DNA of 13,581 nucleotides from an uncultured Leucothrix sp. (GTDB lineage: Bacteria > Pseudomonadota > Gammaproteobacteria > Thiotrichales > Thiotrichaceae). Location: contig CALKXC010000395.1 in assembly GCA_938004025.1 (NCBI GenBank), positions 1 to 13,581 on the forward strand, written 5' to 3'. Made by a program: the position numbers and the translations under genes. Of this stretch, positions 6,972 to 13,581 are shown piece after piece (position 1 is the stretch's first letter; each line of letters starts with the position of its first letter). The notes beneath the pieces are model-generated. The model was not told the origin of the DNA, made no database searches, and saw only the letters and a list, made by a program, of their open reading frames with translations.

Positions 6972-7132
6972 GTGGATTGTTTAGCGGCTTATTGACCTTG
7001 TTTTTGATTATTTTATTTCTAGGGATCGTGGTTTGGGCCTATAGCAAACGCAACAAAAAAGCGTTTGAAGAAATGGCGAATTTACCACTGCGTGATGAGG
7101 TAAAACAAGCAAAGGAGGCCTCTCATGAGTAA
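6968..7132 (+). CDS. ccoQ: cbb3-type oxidase small subunit CcoQ/FixQ
   Basis: This 54-residue protein ([20 protein letters not shown]...) has one membrane helix, at about residues 5-24, followed by [19 protein letters not shown], the usual CcoQ cytosolic start (W-A-(Y/F)-S-xx-(R/K)-xx-(F/A)-(D/E)-E-A-A-xx-P). CcoQ stabilises the interaction of CcoP with the CcoNO core. It begins in an ATGA overlap with the ccoO stop and overlaps ccoP by 8 bases, the standard position in ccoNOQP operons. Short length makes similarity modest, but position and motif agree. Confidence 0.93.
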   Translation: MSGLFSGLLTLFLIILFLGIVVWAYSKRNKKAFEEMANLPLRDEVKQAKEASHE

Positions 7133-7997
7133 CGGATGGAGCTGGTTCATTATCATAATGACCATAGGCACGATTATCGCATTGTGTTGGTTGCTATTTA
7201 CGACTGCGCGCCCTAATGGCAAAGACGAAACCGAAACAACAGGGCATGTTTGGGATGACGATCTTACCGAGCTAAATAACCCTTTGCCGGTGTGGTGGCT
7301 AATGCTGTTCATCATCACCATCGGAATGGGGATTGCCTATTTGTCTTGGTATCCGGGTTTAGGTAATTACAAAGGCATGCTGGATTGGACTCAGGTCAAG
7401 CAATTTGAAGAGGAATACGCTGAGATGGAGGAGCGCCAGAAACTTGCCTTAGAAAAGTTTGTGGATATGGATATACCGTCTTTAATCAAAGAACCACTGG
7501 CAATGAAAACGGCGGCTAATGTGTTCTCAAATAATTGTGCAGTGTGTCATGGCTCAACGGGTAAAGGGGCCAATGGTTTTCCAAATCTAACGGACAAAGA
7601 TTGGCTGTATGGCAATAAGCCAGAGCAAATTCAACACAGCATTAGCCAAGGGAGAAACGGCATGATGCCAAACCTTAACCTGTCGGAAGATAACGTTAAG
7701 CAGCTGGCGAATTATGTATTTGGCTTGAGTGGTGAGAAAGTTGATCAGGCCTTGGCTCAAAAAGGAAAAGCACTTTTTGCGACCTGTTCTGGCTGTCACG
7801 GTGCTGACGGTAAAGGGAATCAGATACTGGGTGCGCCAAACCTAACTGACAATATTTGGCTATATGGCGCGTCTCTGGAATCCATTGAAAATGTGTTGCA
7901 TAACGGCAAGCAAGGCAAGATGCCTGCGCATGGGTCATTGTTAACTGAGCTTGAAGTTCGTTTGTTAACCGCTTACGTAAGCAAAATTTCGCAGTAG
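7125..7997 (+). CDS. ccoP: cbb3-type cytochrome c oxidase subunit III (dihaem cytochrome c)
   Basis: CcoP is the dihaem c subunit that accepts electrons from soluble cytochromes and feeds CcoO. The 290-residue protein has two N-terminal membrane helices (about 7-26 and 55-75), with the FixP signature HVWDDDLTELNNPLPVWW between them. Two cytochrome c domains follow: haem sites C138-x2-C141-H142 and C221-x2-C224-H225, with candidate axial methionines at 180/181 and in GKMPAHG (266). The start overlaps ccoQ, and AAAGGAGG lies 6 bases upstream. Length and architecture are normal for gammaproteobacterial CcoP. Confidence 0.97.
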   Translation: MSNGWSWFIIIMTIGTIIALCWLLFTTARPNGKDETETTGHVWDDDLTELNNPLPVWWLMLFIITIGMGIAYLSWYPGLGNYKGMLDWTQVKQFEEEYAEMEERQKLALEKFVDMDIPSLIKEPLAMKTAANVFSNNCAVCHGSTGKGANGFPNLTDKDWLYGNKPEQIQHSISQGRNGMMPNLNLSEDNVKQLANYVFGLSGEKVDQALAQKGKALFATCSGCHGADGKGNQILGAPNLTDNIWLYGASLESIENVLHNGKQGKMPAHGSLLTELEVRLLTAYVSKISQ

Positions 7998-8003
7998 GCA
8001 TTT

Positions 8004-8306
8004 ATGAATCCATTGACTGAACAAAACCCTCTGCATGAGCGCTACCGTTTAATAGGCATCGTCGTTTGGGTGTCTTTTGCCGCGGCTTGTGTGGCAACCG
8101 CACTATTTTTTGCGGCTTTCGATCCGCTGGACATCATTGATAAAAGCACCTTCCCTTTGGATTGGGGGCGTACTGAATGTTACAGCGTTGGTTTCTTTCT
8201 TTTTTGGGCGCTAACGGCAAGCACGGGTTCGATGGTGGCTTGGCTGGTCGTGACACCTGTTGCCTCGGTCAAAGCAATTAGGCAGATGAAAAACGGCGGT
8301 AAGTGA
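8004..8306 (+). CDS. Two-helix membrane protein of unknown function in the cco operon
   Basis: I do not recognise this 100-residue protein. It has two likely membrane helices, about residues 16-38 and 61-86, joined by a short acidic/polar loop (FDPLDIIDKSTFPLDWGRTECY). The basic C-terminus (KAIRQMKNGGK) suggests both ends are cytosolic. It starts 6 bases after the ccoP stop, with only a weak AGG upstream, and ends 1 base before the ccoG start, so it is surely co-transcribed and probably translationally coupled. It has no haem c motif and only one cysteine (C59). Position between the structural and assembly genes suggests an oxidase accessory subunit or assembly factor, but this rests on context only. 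It is longer than CcoM-type small subunits and unlike CcoQ. Confidence 0.8.
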   Translation: MNPLTEQNPLHERYRLIGIVVWVSFAAACVATALFFAAFDPLDIIDKSTFPLDWGRTECYSVGFFLFWALTASTGSMVAWLVVTPVASVKAIRQMKNGGK

Positions 8307-8307
8307 G

Positions 8308-9693
8308 ATGACTGAGAACCAAGCTAAACCCGCTGCGGTGCCTATAAAGTTGTATAAGTCTGAAGAGAAGATTTATCCACGTGAGACCAAAGGCTACTTT
8401 CAGAACTTACGGCACATTGCGCTATTCGCTTTACTGGGTTTGTACTACGGCTTGCCTTGGTTGAACTGGGGGGAGCGTCAAGCGGTCTTGTTTGATCTTC
8501 CCGCTCGAAAGTTTCATATCTTTGGCTTAACACTGTGGCCACAGGATTTCTTCTTCCTGACATTACTGCTGATCATGGCGGGTTTATCGCTATTCTTTTT
8601 TACAGCACTCGCGGGAAGAGTCTGGTGTGGTTTTGCCTGTCCCCAAACCGTCTGGACAGATGCCTTTATTTGGATGGAGCGATTGGTTGAAGGGAGCCGC
8701 AGTAAACAAATCAAGCTCAGCAAAATGCCGTGGAATGCCGAGAAAATTCGCAAGCGTGTAATCAAGCAATTGCTGTGGGTCAGTTTTGCGCTATGGACGG
8801 GTTTTACCTTTTTTGGGTACTTCACGCCAATTGGGGAGTTAGCGTCTTTGTTATGGAGCGGAGATGCTTCTTTTTGGCAATGGTTTTGGGTGCTTTTCTA
8901 TGGCTTTGCTACTTACGGCAATGCAGGATTCATGCGTGAGCAAGTCTGTAAATACATGTGTCCTTATGCGCGTTTTCAGAGCGCGATGTTTGATAAAGAT
9001 ACCTTAGTCATCACCTACGACGAGCAGCGAGGGGAGCCTCGCAAACGTGGCGCAAAGCGAAGTGAAGGCTCAGAAACAGCTGGCGACTGTATTGACTGTG
9101 GTTTGTGCGTACAGGTCTGTCCAACCGGCATCGACATCCGAAATGGGCTGCAATATGAATGCATCGCCTGTGCGGCTTGTATTGATGTTTGTAACTCTGT
9201 CATGACGCAGGTCAATCGGCCTAGCAATCTGATTCAGTACACGACTGAATCTAGTAGGGAGGGTAAGAAAACTAAAATTTTGCGTCCACGCATTGTCATT
9301 TACGCCGTATTGCTGGGTTTGTTATTTGCAGGCTTTGTTACTGCACTAGCGATGCGCAGCTCAGTTCAATTTGATGTGTTGCGTGACCGAAATGCGCTTT
9401 ATCAAGTGGTTGGCAATGATCAAATTGTGAACCGCTATACTTTGAAGGTGATGAATAAAGGGAATATCGATCAACGCTATCGCATTGATGTTGAAGGTTT
9501 GCCAGAAGCGAGTATTGAGGTGGCGAATGAGCGCGTCATTAGTGCAGGAGAAATTGCCAATGTAGCGATTCAGGTGACGGTACCTAATGCAGCGCTTCGT
9601 GATAGAAGCCAAACGATCACGCTTCGACTCACTGAAGAATTTGGCGAATCGCCCGCTACGATGAGTGAAAAAACACGGTTTTTTGGACCCTGA
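8308..9693 (+). CDS. ccoG: Cytochrome c oxidase accessory ferredoxin CcoG/FixG
   Basis: CcoG is a membrane iron-sulfur protein of cbb3 assembly. In Rhodobacter capsulatus it has been described as a Cu(II)-to-Cu(I) reductase supplying the CuB pathway. The 461 residues include several membrane helices (about 37-52, 80-100, 155-172, 188-205, 329-350). Additional cysteine pairs lie at C107/C111 (WCGFACPQ) and C214/C218 (CKYMCPY). A ferredoxin domain carries two 4Fe-4S motifs: C261, C264, C267, C271 (CIDCGLCVQVCP) and C285, C288, C291, C295. The C-terminal 110 residues form the Ig-like FixG periplasmic domain. It starts 1 base after the preceding stop and is followed by a 58-base gap before the CcoH-like gene. 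All expected cysteines are present. Confidence 0.96.
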   Translation: MTENQAKPAAVPIKLYKSEEKIYPRETKGYFQNLRHIALFALLGLYYGLPWLNWGERQAVLFDLPARKFHIFGLTLWPQDFFFLTLLLIMAGLSLFFFTALAGRVWCGFACPQTVWTDAFIWMERLVEGSRSKQIKLSKMPWNAEKIRKRVIKQLLWVSFALWTGFTFFGYFTPIGELASLLWSGDASFWQWFWVLFYGFATYGNAGFMREQVCKYMCPYARFQSAMFDKDTLVITYDEQRGEPRKRGAKRSEGSETAGDCIDCGLCVQVCPTGIDIRNGLQYECIACAACIDVCNSVMTQVNRPSNLIQYTTESSREGKKTKILRPRIVIYAVLLGLLFAGFVTALAMRSSVQFDVLRDRNALYQVVGNDQIVNRYTLKVMNKGNIDQRYRIDVEGLPEASIEVANERVISAGEIANVAIQVTVPNAALRDRSQTITLRLTEEFGESPATMSEKTRFFGP

Positions 9694-9751
9694 ATTTGTC
9701 ATTTGAAGTTCAGAGTTCAGCGACTTATTCCAATCAAAAGAGTAACAAGCA
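9694..9751 (+). other. Short gap between ccoG and the ccoH-like gene
   Basis: This is the largest gap inside the otherwise tightly packed operon. It contains a tandem GTTCAG repeat (GTTCAGAGTTCAG at about 9707-9719) and no strong ribosome site other than GAGTAACAAGC before the ATG. No promoter or terminator is evident. Confidence 0.5.
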
Positions 9752-9922
9752 ATGAATACAAGTAGCGCTAAAACGACCGAAATAAGCTTGCCTTGGTACC
9801 GCTATGGCATCGTGTGGTTGGTGGTGATACTGCCGTTGATAGCGGTTGCCGCCAGTGTGACCACGCTTTTTATCGCTCATGAGAATGCGCCGGAAATTAA
9901 CGCGCCTGCGGTTAAGAAGTAA
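9752..9922 (+). CDS. Miniature CcoH/FixH-like protein
   Basis: This 56-residue protein lies exactly where ccoH (fixH) usually sits, between ccoG and ccoI. The segment LPWYRYGIVWLVVILPLIAV and the following VAASVTTLFIAHEN resemble the N-terminal anchor of FixH (PW-x-(W/Y)-x4-(L/P)-x2-A-V-x-A-(S/G)-xxT-x-x-(I/L)-A). One membrane helix covers about residues 18-41. The FixH signature that normally follows (VxDDYYKxGLAIN) and the roughly 100-residue periplasmic domain are absent. The frame ends in a TAA 4 bases before the ccoI start, so no frameshifted remainder fits. CcoH helps cbb3 assembly and associates with the oxidase. Whether an anchor-only form works is unknown. The ccoH symbol is withheld because similarity is limited to the anchor. 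Confidence 0.75.
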   Translation: MNTSSAKTTEISLPWYRYGIVWLVVILPLIAVAASVTTLFIAHENAPEINAPAVKK

Positions 9923-9926
9923 CACC

Positions 9927-12383
9927 ATGAGTACTCATGCCATACCTGCTGCTGCAGAACAAACAAAGGCCGCTGCTTCAAGCTGCTACCACTGTGGTTT
10001 GCTCGTGCCGAAACATTCAAATCATCATTTAACTGTCGAGGGTGAGGCGCGGCCGATGTGCTGTTTGGGCTGTTTAGCGGCTGCTGAGTTTATACAGCAA
10101 CACGGCATGGGAGATTTTTATCAATACCGAGGTGAGCAACTGCCACAAGGTGCGGTGTCTGAGCAGTTTTCCAAACACAGCAGCTGGCAGTATTACGATC
10201 AGCCTGAAGTGCAGGCAATGTACCAAAAGCTTAACGAAGAGCATTCCAGCATTCGCATTTACGTGCAAGGCATGTATTGCAATAGTTGCTCATGGCTAAT
10301 TGATCGCTCCTTATCTCAGTTGCCTGGCGTGGGCCAGATTCAGCTCAACCCTGCGGCGCATCAGTTACAAGTCAATTGGCAGCCTGAACAAATCAAGCTA
10401 AGTGAAATCCTTGGAACCATTGCGAGTTTGGGTTACCAGCCGCGACCTTTGCAAATCACTGAGTCCAGTGTTGAACAGCGTGAAGTTGAAAATCGTCAAT
10501 CCTTAAAACGACTGGCTGTTGCAGGTTTTGGCATGATGCAAGTGATGACCTATGCCATCGCTGTTTACTGGGGGGACTATCAGGGTATCGATGCATCGAT
10601 GCGTCAATTCATGCAATTGATTAGCATGTTAGTAGCTACCGTCGTGGTGTTTTATGCAGGGCGGCCTTTCTTTAAACATGCTTATTATGATCTTAAAAAT
10701 CTGCATTTAGGGATGGATGTGCCGGTCGCGTTGGCGGTTGGTGGAGCCTATGCGGCGAGTGTCTGGCAGTTGCTTATTGGTGAGGAAACCGCAGGCGTTT
10801 ATTTTGACTCAGCGGTCATGTTTGTATTTTTCCTGTCCCTAGGGCGCTTTTTAGAAATGCGTGCTCGCTATAGCGCCGCGTCGAGTGCCGATGCGCTTCG
10901 TCAGTTATTGCCACCCCTAGTTCAAGTCTCTCGTCGTGGTGAGTTGTTAACCATTGCACCTGAGCAAGTGCAGCGTGGGGATGAGCTGGATGTTTTAATC
11001 GGTGACATAGTGCCTTGCGATGGCAGAGTGCTGAGTGGAGAAGCGTGGCTGGATGAGTCTTTATTGACCGGTGAAGCGCAAGCCGTTGCAAGAGAAACGG
11101 GTGATCATGTGACCAGCGGAACACAGCTGAAATACGGTAACTTGCGCCTTGTTGCTACTCGAGACTGGGAGCAGTCAACGGTTGCCTCTATCCGCCAATT
11201 ACTCAGTAATGCCCAATCTTACCGACCACAACGAATTCATCTAGCTGATCGGCTGGCGCGTTACTTCATCGCTGCACTGTTACTGCTGACTATGCTGGTA
11301 GGGACGGTTTGGTATTTTATTGCGCCAGATCAGGTATTTCATATTGTATTAGCGATGTTGATTGCTAGTTGCCCCTGCGCCTTTTCACTGGCAACACCTG
11401 CCGTACTCACAGTAGCGAGTCATTTTTTGAGTCGTCACGGGGTGTTAATAAGTAATGCGGATGCTTGTGAAGCACTGCTGGAAGTTGACCACTGGTGTTT
11501 TGATAAGACGGGCACCTTGAGTACGGCCGAGTTAGCCATTCAGAAGGTTGATATTTTTACACAACTCTCTGAACAGGAATGCTTGTCAATGATTGGCAGC
11601 ATTGAACAGCATAGTGACCATGTGTTGGCGAGTGCATTTTCACAAAGTGGATCTTATGAAGCAACGGAGGTTGAGGTTGCGCATGGTCGAGGCGTGAGTG
11701 CTCGATTAGATGGCGCGCCTTATTGTATTGGAGGGCTTAACTGGGTGGCACAACAGTGTGGCATTACTCAACTGCCTGCTTTGCAGCAAGAGAGCAGTGT
11801 GGTTGCTTTAGGTGCGCCTAGTTCGTTGCTGGCGATAGTTTATCTATCTGATCGACTGCGGGCAGATGCCACGACAACACTTGAGGCATTGCATGATCAA
11901 GGTAGGCAAATAAGTCTGTTAAGTGGAGACCGGAGCGCAGTGGTCTCAAGGTTTGCAGACGGATTGCCCGTAGATCATTGCCTTGGAGACCAACTGCCAG
12001 AACATAAGATGCAATATCTTCAGTCTTTACAACATCAAGGGCATAGCGTGGCTATGGTAGGCGATGGAGTCAATGATGCACCTGTTCTGGGGCAGGCAGA
12101 TGTCAGTATCGCAATGGCTAGTGGTAGTCAGATCAGTCAGAGTCATGCCGATATTATTTTACTGGGCGAACGCTTACAGGGCGTGTTAACTGCTCTGAGA
12201 GTATCTACCCGAGCGCGACAAATTATTCGTCAGAATCTGGGGTGGGCAATGGCTTATAACTTAACGGTACTACCACTAGCTGCACTGGGAATGCTTGAGC
12301 CTTGGATGGCTGCCATCGGTATGTCCCTGAGTTCGCTGTTGGTGGTACTTAATGCTCGTCGTCTTAATCATTTAAAACTGTAA
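9927..12383 (+). CDS. ccoI: Copper-transporting P1B-type ATPase CcoI/FixI
   Basis: CcoI is the copper-exporting ATPase that supplies copper to the cbb3 CuB centre. The 818-residue protein has an N-terminal cysteine-rich domain (C20-x2-C23, C45-C46-x2-C49) and a heavy-metal-associated domain with GMYCNSC (about 115-121). Membrane helices surround the transport motif CPC (482-484). Catalytic motifs are TGE (381-383), phosphorylation site D526 in DKTGT, and GDGVND (712-717). The C-terminal helices contain YN (777-778) and MSLSS (799-803), which fit copper specificity. The usual SxHP motif of the nucleotide domain reads SDHV (563-566), so the proline is missing. ATG 9927 is preferred over the in-frame ATG at 9879, which would add an Arg-rich leader encoded inside the ccoH-like gene. 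The Shine-Dalgarno is weak, so coupling with the upstream gene is likely. Confidence 0.96.
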   Translation: MSTHAIPAAAEQTKAAASSCYHCGLLVPKHSNHHLTVEGEARPMCCLGCLAAAEFIQQHGMGDFYQYRGEQLPQGAVSEQFSKHSSWQYYDQPEVQAMYQKLNEEHSSIRIYVQGMYCNSCSWLIDRSLSQLPGVGQIQLNPAAHQLQVNWQPEQIKLSEILGTIASLGYQPRPLQITESSVEQREVENRQSLKRLAVAGFGMMQVMTYAIAVYWGDYQGIDASMRQFMQLISMLVATVVVFYAGRPFFKHAYYDLKNLHLGMDVPVALAVGGAYAASVWQLLIGEETAGVYFDSAVMFVFFLSLGRFLEMRARYSAASSADALRQLLPPLVQVSRRGELLTIAPEQVQRGDELDVLIGDIVPCDGRVLSGEAWLDESLLTGEAQAVARETGDHVTSGTQLKYGNLRLVATRDWEQSTVASIRQLLSNAQSYRPQRIHLADRLARYFIAALLLLTMLVGTVWYFIAPDQVFHIVLAMLIASCPCAFSLATPAVLTVASHFLSRHGVLISNADACEALLEVDHWCFDKTGTLSTAELAIQKVDIFTQLSEQECLSMIGSIEQHSDHVLASAFSQSGSYEATEVEVAHGRGVSARLDGAPYCIGGLNWVAQQCGITQLPALQQESSVVALGAPSSLLAIVYLSDRLRADATTTLEALHDQGRQISLLSGDRSAVVSRFADGLPVDHCLGDQLPEHKMQYLQSLQHQGHSVAMVGDGVNDAPVLGQADVSIAMASGSQISQSHADIILLGERLQGVLTALRVSTRARQIIRQNLGWAMAYNLTVLPLAALGMLEPWMAAIGMSLSSLLVVLNARRLNHLKL

Positions 12384-12409
12384 ATTTACTCAATGTAAGC
12401 GAGGTTGTT

Positions 12410-12604
12410 ATGAGTATTGTGTATCTGTTGATTCCGCTGAGCTTGGTGCTGACGGCTGCGGCTATTGCTGCCTTTTTCTGGGCAGTCCGTTCAGGGCAGT
12501 TTGATGATATGAATACTCCTTCACTGAAAATACTTCATGAAGAACCTGTATCTGATGTCGATGGGGAGATCGCTAAGAACAAAACAGATCAAGTGGGGAG
12601 CTAA
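12410..12604 (+). CDS. ccoS: cbb3 oxidase maturation protein CcoS
   Basis: The 64-residue protein has one N-terminal membrane helix (about 4-25) followed by FFWAVRSGQFDDMNTPSLKIL, the family signature (FxWAxxxGQFDDLxxPAxxIL). CcoS is needed for assembly of active cbb3 oxidase, with the Rhodobacter protein linked to cofactor insertion. The tail after residue 45 is polar and variable. It lies 26 bases after ccoI with AGCGAGG before the ATG, and two bases before the next gene. Length is typical or slightly long. Confidence 0.94.
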   Translation: MSIVYLLIPLSLVLTAAAIAAFFWAVRSGQFDDMNTPSLKILHEEPVSDVDGEIAKNKTDQVGS

Positions 12605-12606
12605 CT

Positions 12607-13344
12607 ATGGATTTGGTATCTACTTTTTTGTCAGCATTAGTTTTGGGCCTACTTGGAAGTTTGCATTGTGTTGGTATGTGTGGAGGTTTGCAGGCGCTGT
12701 TGAATAAACCACAGGCCATTCGAACACCTCTGGAAAACCAATATCACTTGGTAGCGATGAACTTGGGAAGAGTGACGCTTTACAGCCTTGCTGGTGCAGT
12801 ATTTGGCTTTGTTGGTGCAGAAGTGGGTGTTCATCTCAATGTGCCGGGTTGGTCGGTAGTCCTACGTCAGCTGATGGCCATTATAATTATTATCGTTGGT
12901 CTGCAATTGCTATTGCAGTTGAATCGGCCGCTGGCTTTTCTGGAAAAAGCAGGTTACAGCTTATGGCAACGTATTCAGCCATTTTTAAATAGCAACGCAC
13001 CCGTTAATTATCTTCAGTCATTTCGGCGAGGCATGTTGTGGGGATTTTTGCCGTGTGGACTTGTTTATTCGGTGATTGCCATTGCGTTGCTTAGTGGTTC
13101 AGCTGCCGGTGGGCTGTTAACCATGTTGGGTTTTGGGATTGGAACATTGCCTGCGTTGTTGCTAACGGGATTTGTGCTTTGGAAGTTCAAGCAGGTGTTG
13201 CAGCTGGCTTTAGTGCGAAGGGGAGGCGGGTTTTTTTTAATCTTGGTGGGGATTTTGATTCTTTCTCCAACTTTGTTAAATCATGCGAGTCATGGAGGTA
13301 AGAATGCAATGCATTCAGTCGAGACGATTCATTTAACTAAGTAG
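12607..13344 (+). CDS. DsbD_2 / TauE-SafE-like membrane protein of the cco cluster
   Basis: The 245-residue protein has about six membrane helices and the paired motifs of the DsbD_2 type family: HCVGMCGG (20-27) near the N-terminus and GFLPCGLVY (146-154) in the fourth or fifth helix, followed by GFGIGTLPALL (175-185). Such proteins are often annotated as sulfite exporter TauE/SafE family, but the C-x3-C and PCG motifs resemble the electron-carrying core of DsbD/CcdA. In Pseudomonas a homologue follows ccoS, as here. A role in cytochrome or copper-site maturation, perhaps by moving electrons or metal across the membrane, is inferred from context. The C-terminal tail has several His and Met residues (H226, H229, M235, H236, H242). 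GGGGAG precedes the ATG. It is the last gene of the operon. Confidence 0.9.
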   Translation: MDLVSTFLSALVLGLLGSLHCVGMCGGLQALLNKPQAIRTPLENQYHLVAMNLGRVTLYSLAGAVFGFVGAEVGVHLNVPGWSVVLRQLMAIIIIIVGLQLLLQLNRPLAFLEKAGYSLWQRIQPFLNSNAPVNYLQSFRRGMLWGFLPCGLVYSVIAIALLSGSAAGGLLTMLGFGIGTLPALLLTGFVLWKFKQVLQLALVRRGGGFFLILVGILILSPTLLNHASHGGKNAMHSVETIHLTK

Positions 13345-13403
13345 GGGAAAGCTTGGGTTTTTGATGTTTAAAAGGGTTGAGAGTAAGCTATTTCTAATAG
13401 GCA
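13345..13403 (+). other. Gap after the cco operon
   Basis: No gene is seen here. A weak CTATT-TCT-AATAG hairpin (13388-13400) and a short T-run (about 13357-13361) are present, but no convincing plus-strand terminator. Operon transcription may end at the hairpin that terminates the facing tRNA gene. Confidence 0.4.
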
Positions 13404-13438
13404 TAAAAAAAGGCCACAGTGTAAACACTGTAGCCTTT
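13404..13438 (-). terminator. Intrinsic terminator of tRNA-Thr
   Basis: AAAGGC-C-ACAGTG (13409-13421), a TAAA loop, and CACTGT-A-GCCTTT (13426-13438) form a 12-bp stem with one C/A mismatch. Read on the minus strand it follows the tRNA by 8 bases and ends in a run of eight T (13411-13404), a textbook rho-independent terminator. It may also slow or stop the converging cco transcript, although the plus-strand side lacks a T-run. Confidence 0.9.
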
Positions 13439-13446
13439 AGATATCT

Positions 13447-13522
<76 letters not shown>

Positions 13523-13535
13523 GAAGAAGCTGCGC

Positions 13536-13564
13536 ATTTTATAGATGTGATCTAATCCCTGCAA
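13536..13564 (-). promoter_or_regulatory. Promoter of tRNA-Thr
   Basis: On the minus strand TTGCAG (-35) and TAAAAT (-10) are separated by 17 bases, followed by a GCGC discriminator, predicting a transcript start about 6 bases before the mature tRNA. GC-rich discriminators are typical of growth-rate- and ppGpp-controlled stable RNA promoters. Confidence 0.75.
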
Positions 13565-13581
13565 GCCTTTTTTCAAAGATT

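Noticed and set aside
7696..8001. Long minus-strand open frames within ccoP, ccoG and ccoI
   Set aside because: They are antisense to strongly conserved proteins, lack ribosome sites and show no recognisable domains.
9879..9926. In-frame ATG at 9879 extending ccoI by 16 residues
   Set aside because: The added Arg-rich leader is encoded within the ccoH-like gene and is not a normal CcoI N-terminus. ATG 9927, 4 bases after the upstream stop, fits better.

Overview
The window reads as chromosomal DNA of a moderate-GC gammaproteobacterium. The species cannot be named from this sequence. The evidence is an FNR/ANR regulator with gammaproteobacterial cysteine spacing, a complete cbb3 cytochrome oxidase cluster (ccoNOQP, then ccoG, a ccoH-like gene, ccoI, ccoS and a DsbD_2-type membrane protein) arranged much as in Pseudomonas, and a tRNA-Thr(TGT) whose body closely resembles the E. 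coli gene.

Layout. 1-506 (-): the 5' part of hmgA (homogentisate 1,2-dioxygenase), cut by the window edge. 507-873: a non-coding stretch with several inverted repeats. 874-1638 (+): two abutting, visibly AT-rich small genes, one a single-pass membrane protein of unknown function and one a membrane-anchored LysM-like protein. 1658-2956 (-): an intact HemN-family gene that has lost the radical-SAM cysteines and the SAM-binding glycine motif. 3117-3821 (+): fnr/anr. 3841-4686 (-): a tandem universal-stress protein. 4915-13344 (+): the cbb3 oxidase structural and assembly operon. 13404-13564 (-): tRNA-Thr with its promoter and terminator.

How it works together. CcoNOQP is a high-affinity, proton-pumping terminal oxidase for microaerobic respiration. 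CcoG, the mini CcoH, CcoI and CcoS are its maturation factors, chiefly for copper delivery to the CuB site. FNR senses oxygen through a [4Fe-4S] cluster. Three FNR boxes lie in the two divergent control regions: one between the HemN-like gene and fnr, and two between the usp gene and ccoN. For ccoN and for the HemN-like gene, a -10 hexamer sits where an FNR box at -41.5 predicts it. The window therefore looks like a compact low-oxygen regulon.

The most unusual element is the HemN-like gene. It occupies the place a true hemN often has beside anr and cco, and it keeps a full-length frame, a good Shine-Dalgarno and an apparently perfect FNR promoter. Its protein nevertheless cannot bind the canonical radical-SAM cluster. 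Other notable points are a CcoH reduced to little more than its membrane anchor, an unrecognised two-helix protein inserted between ccoP and ccoG, and an HP-to-HV change in the CcoI nucleotide-binding domain.
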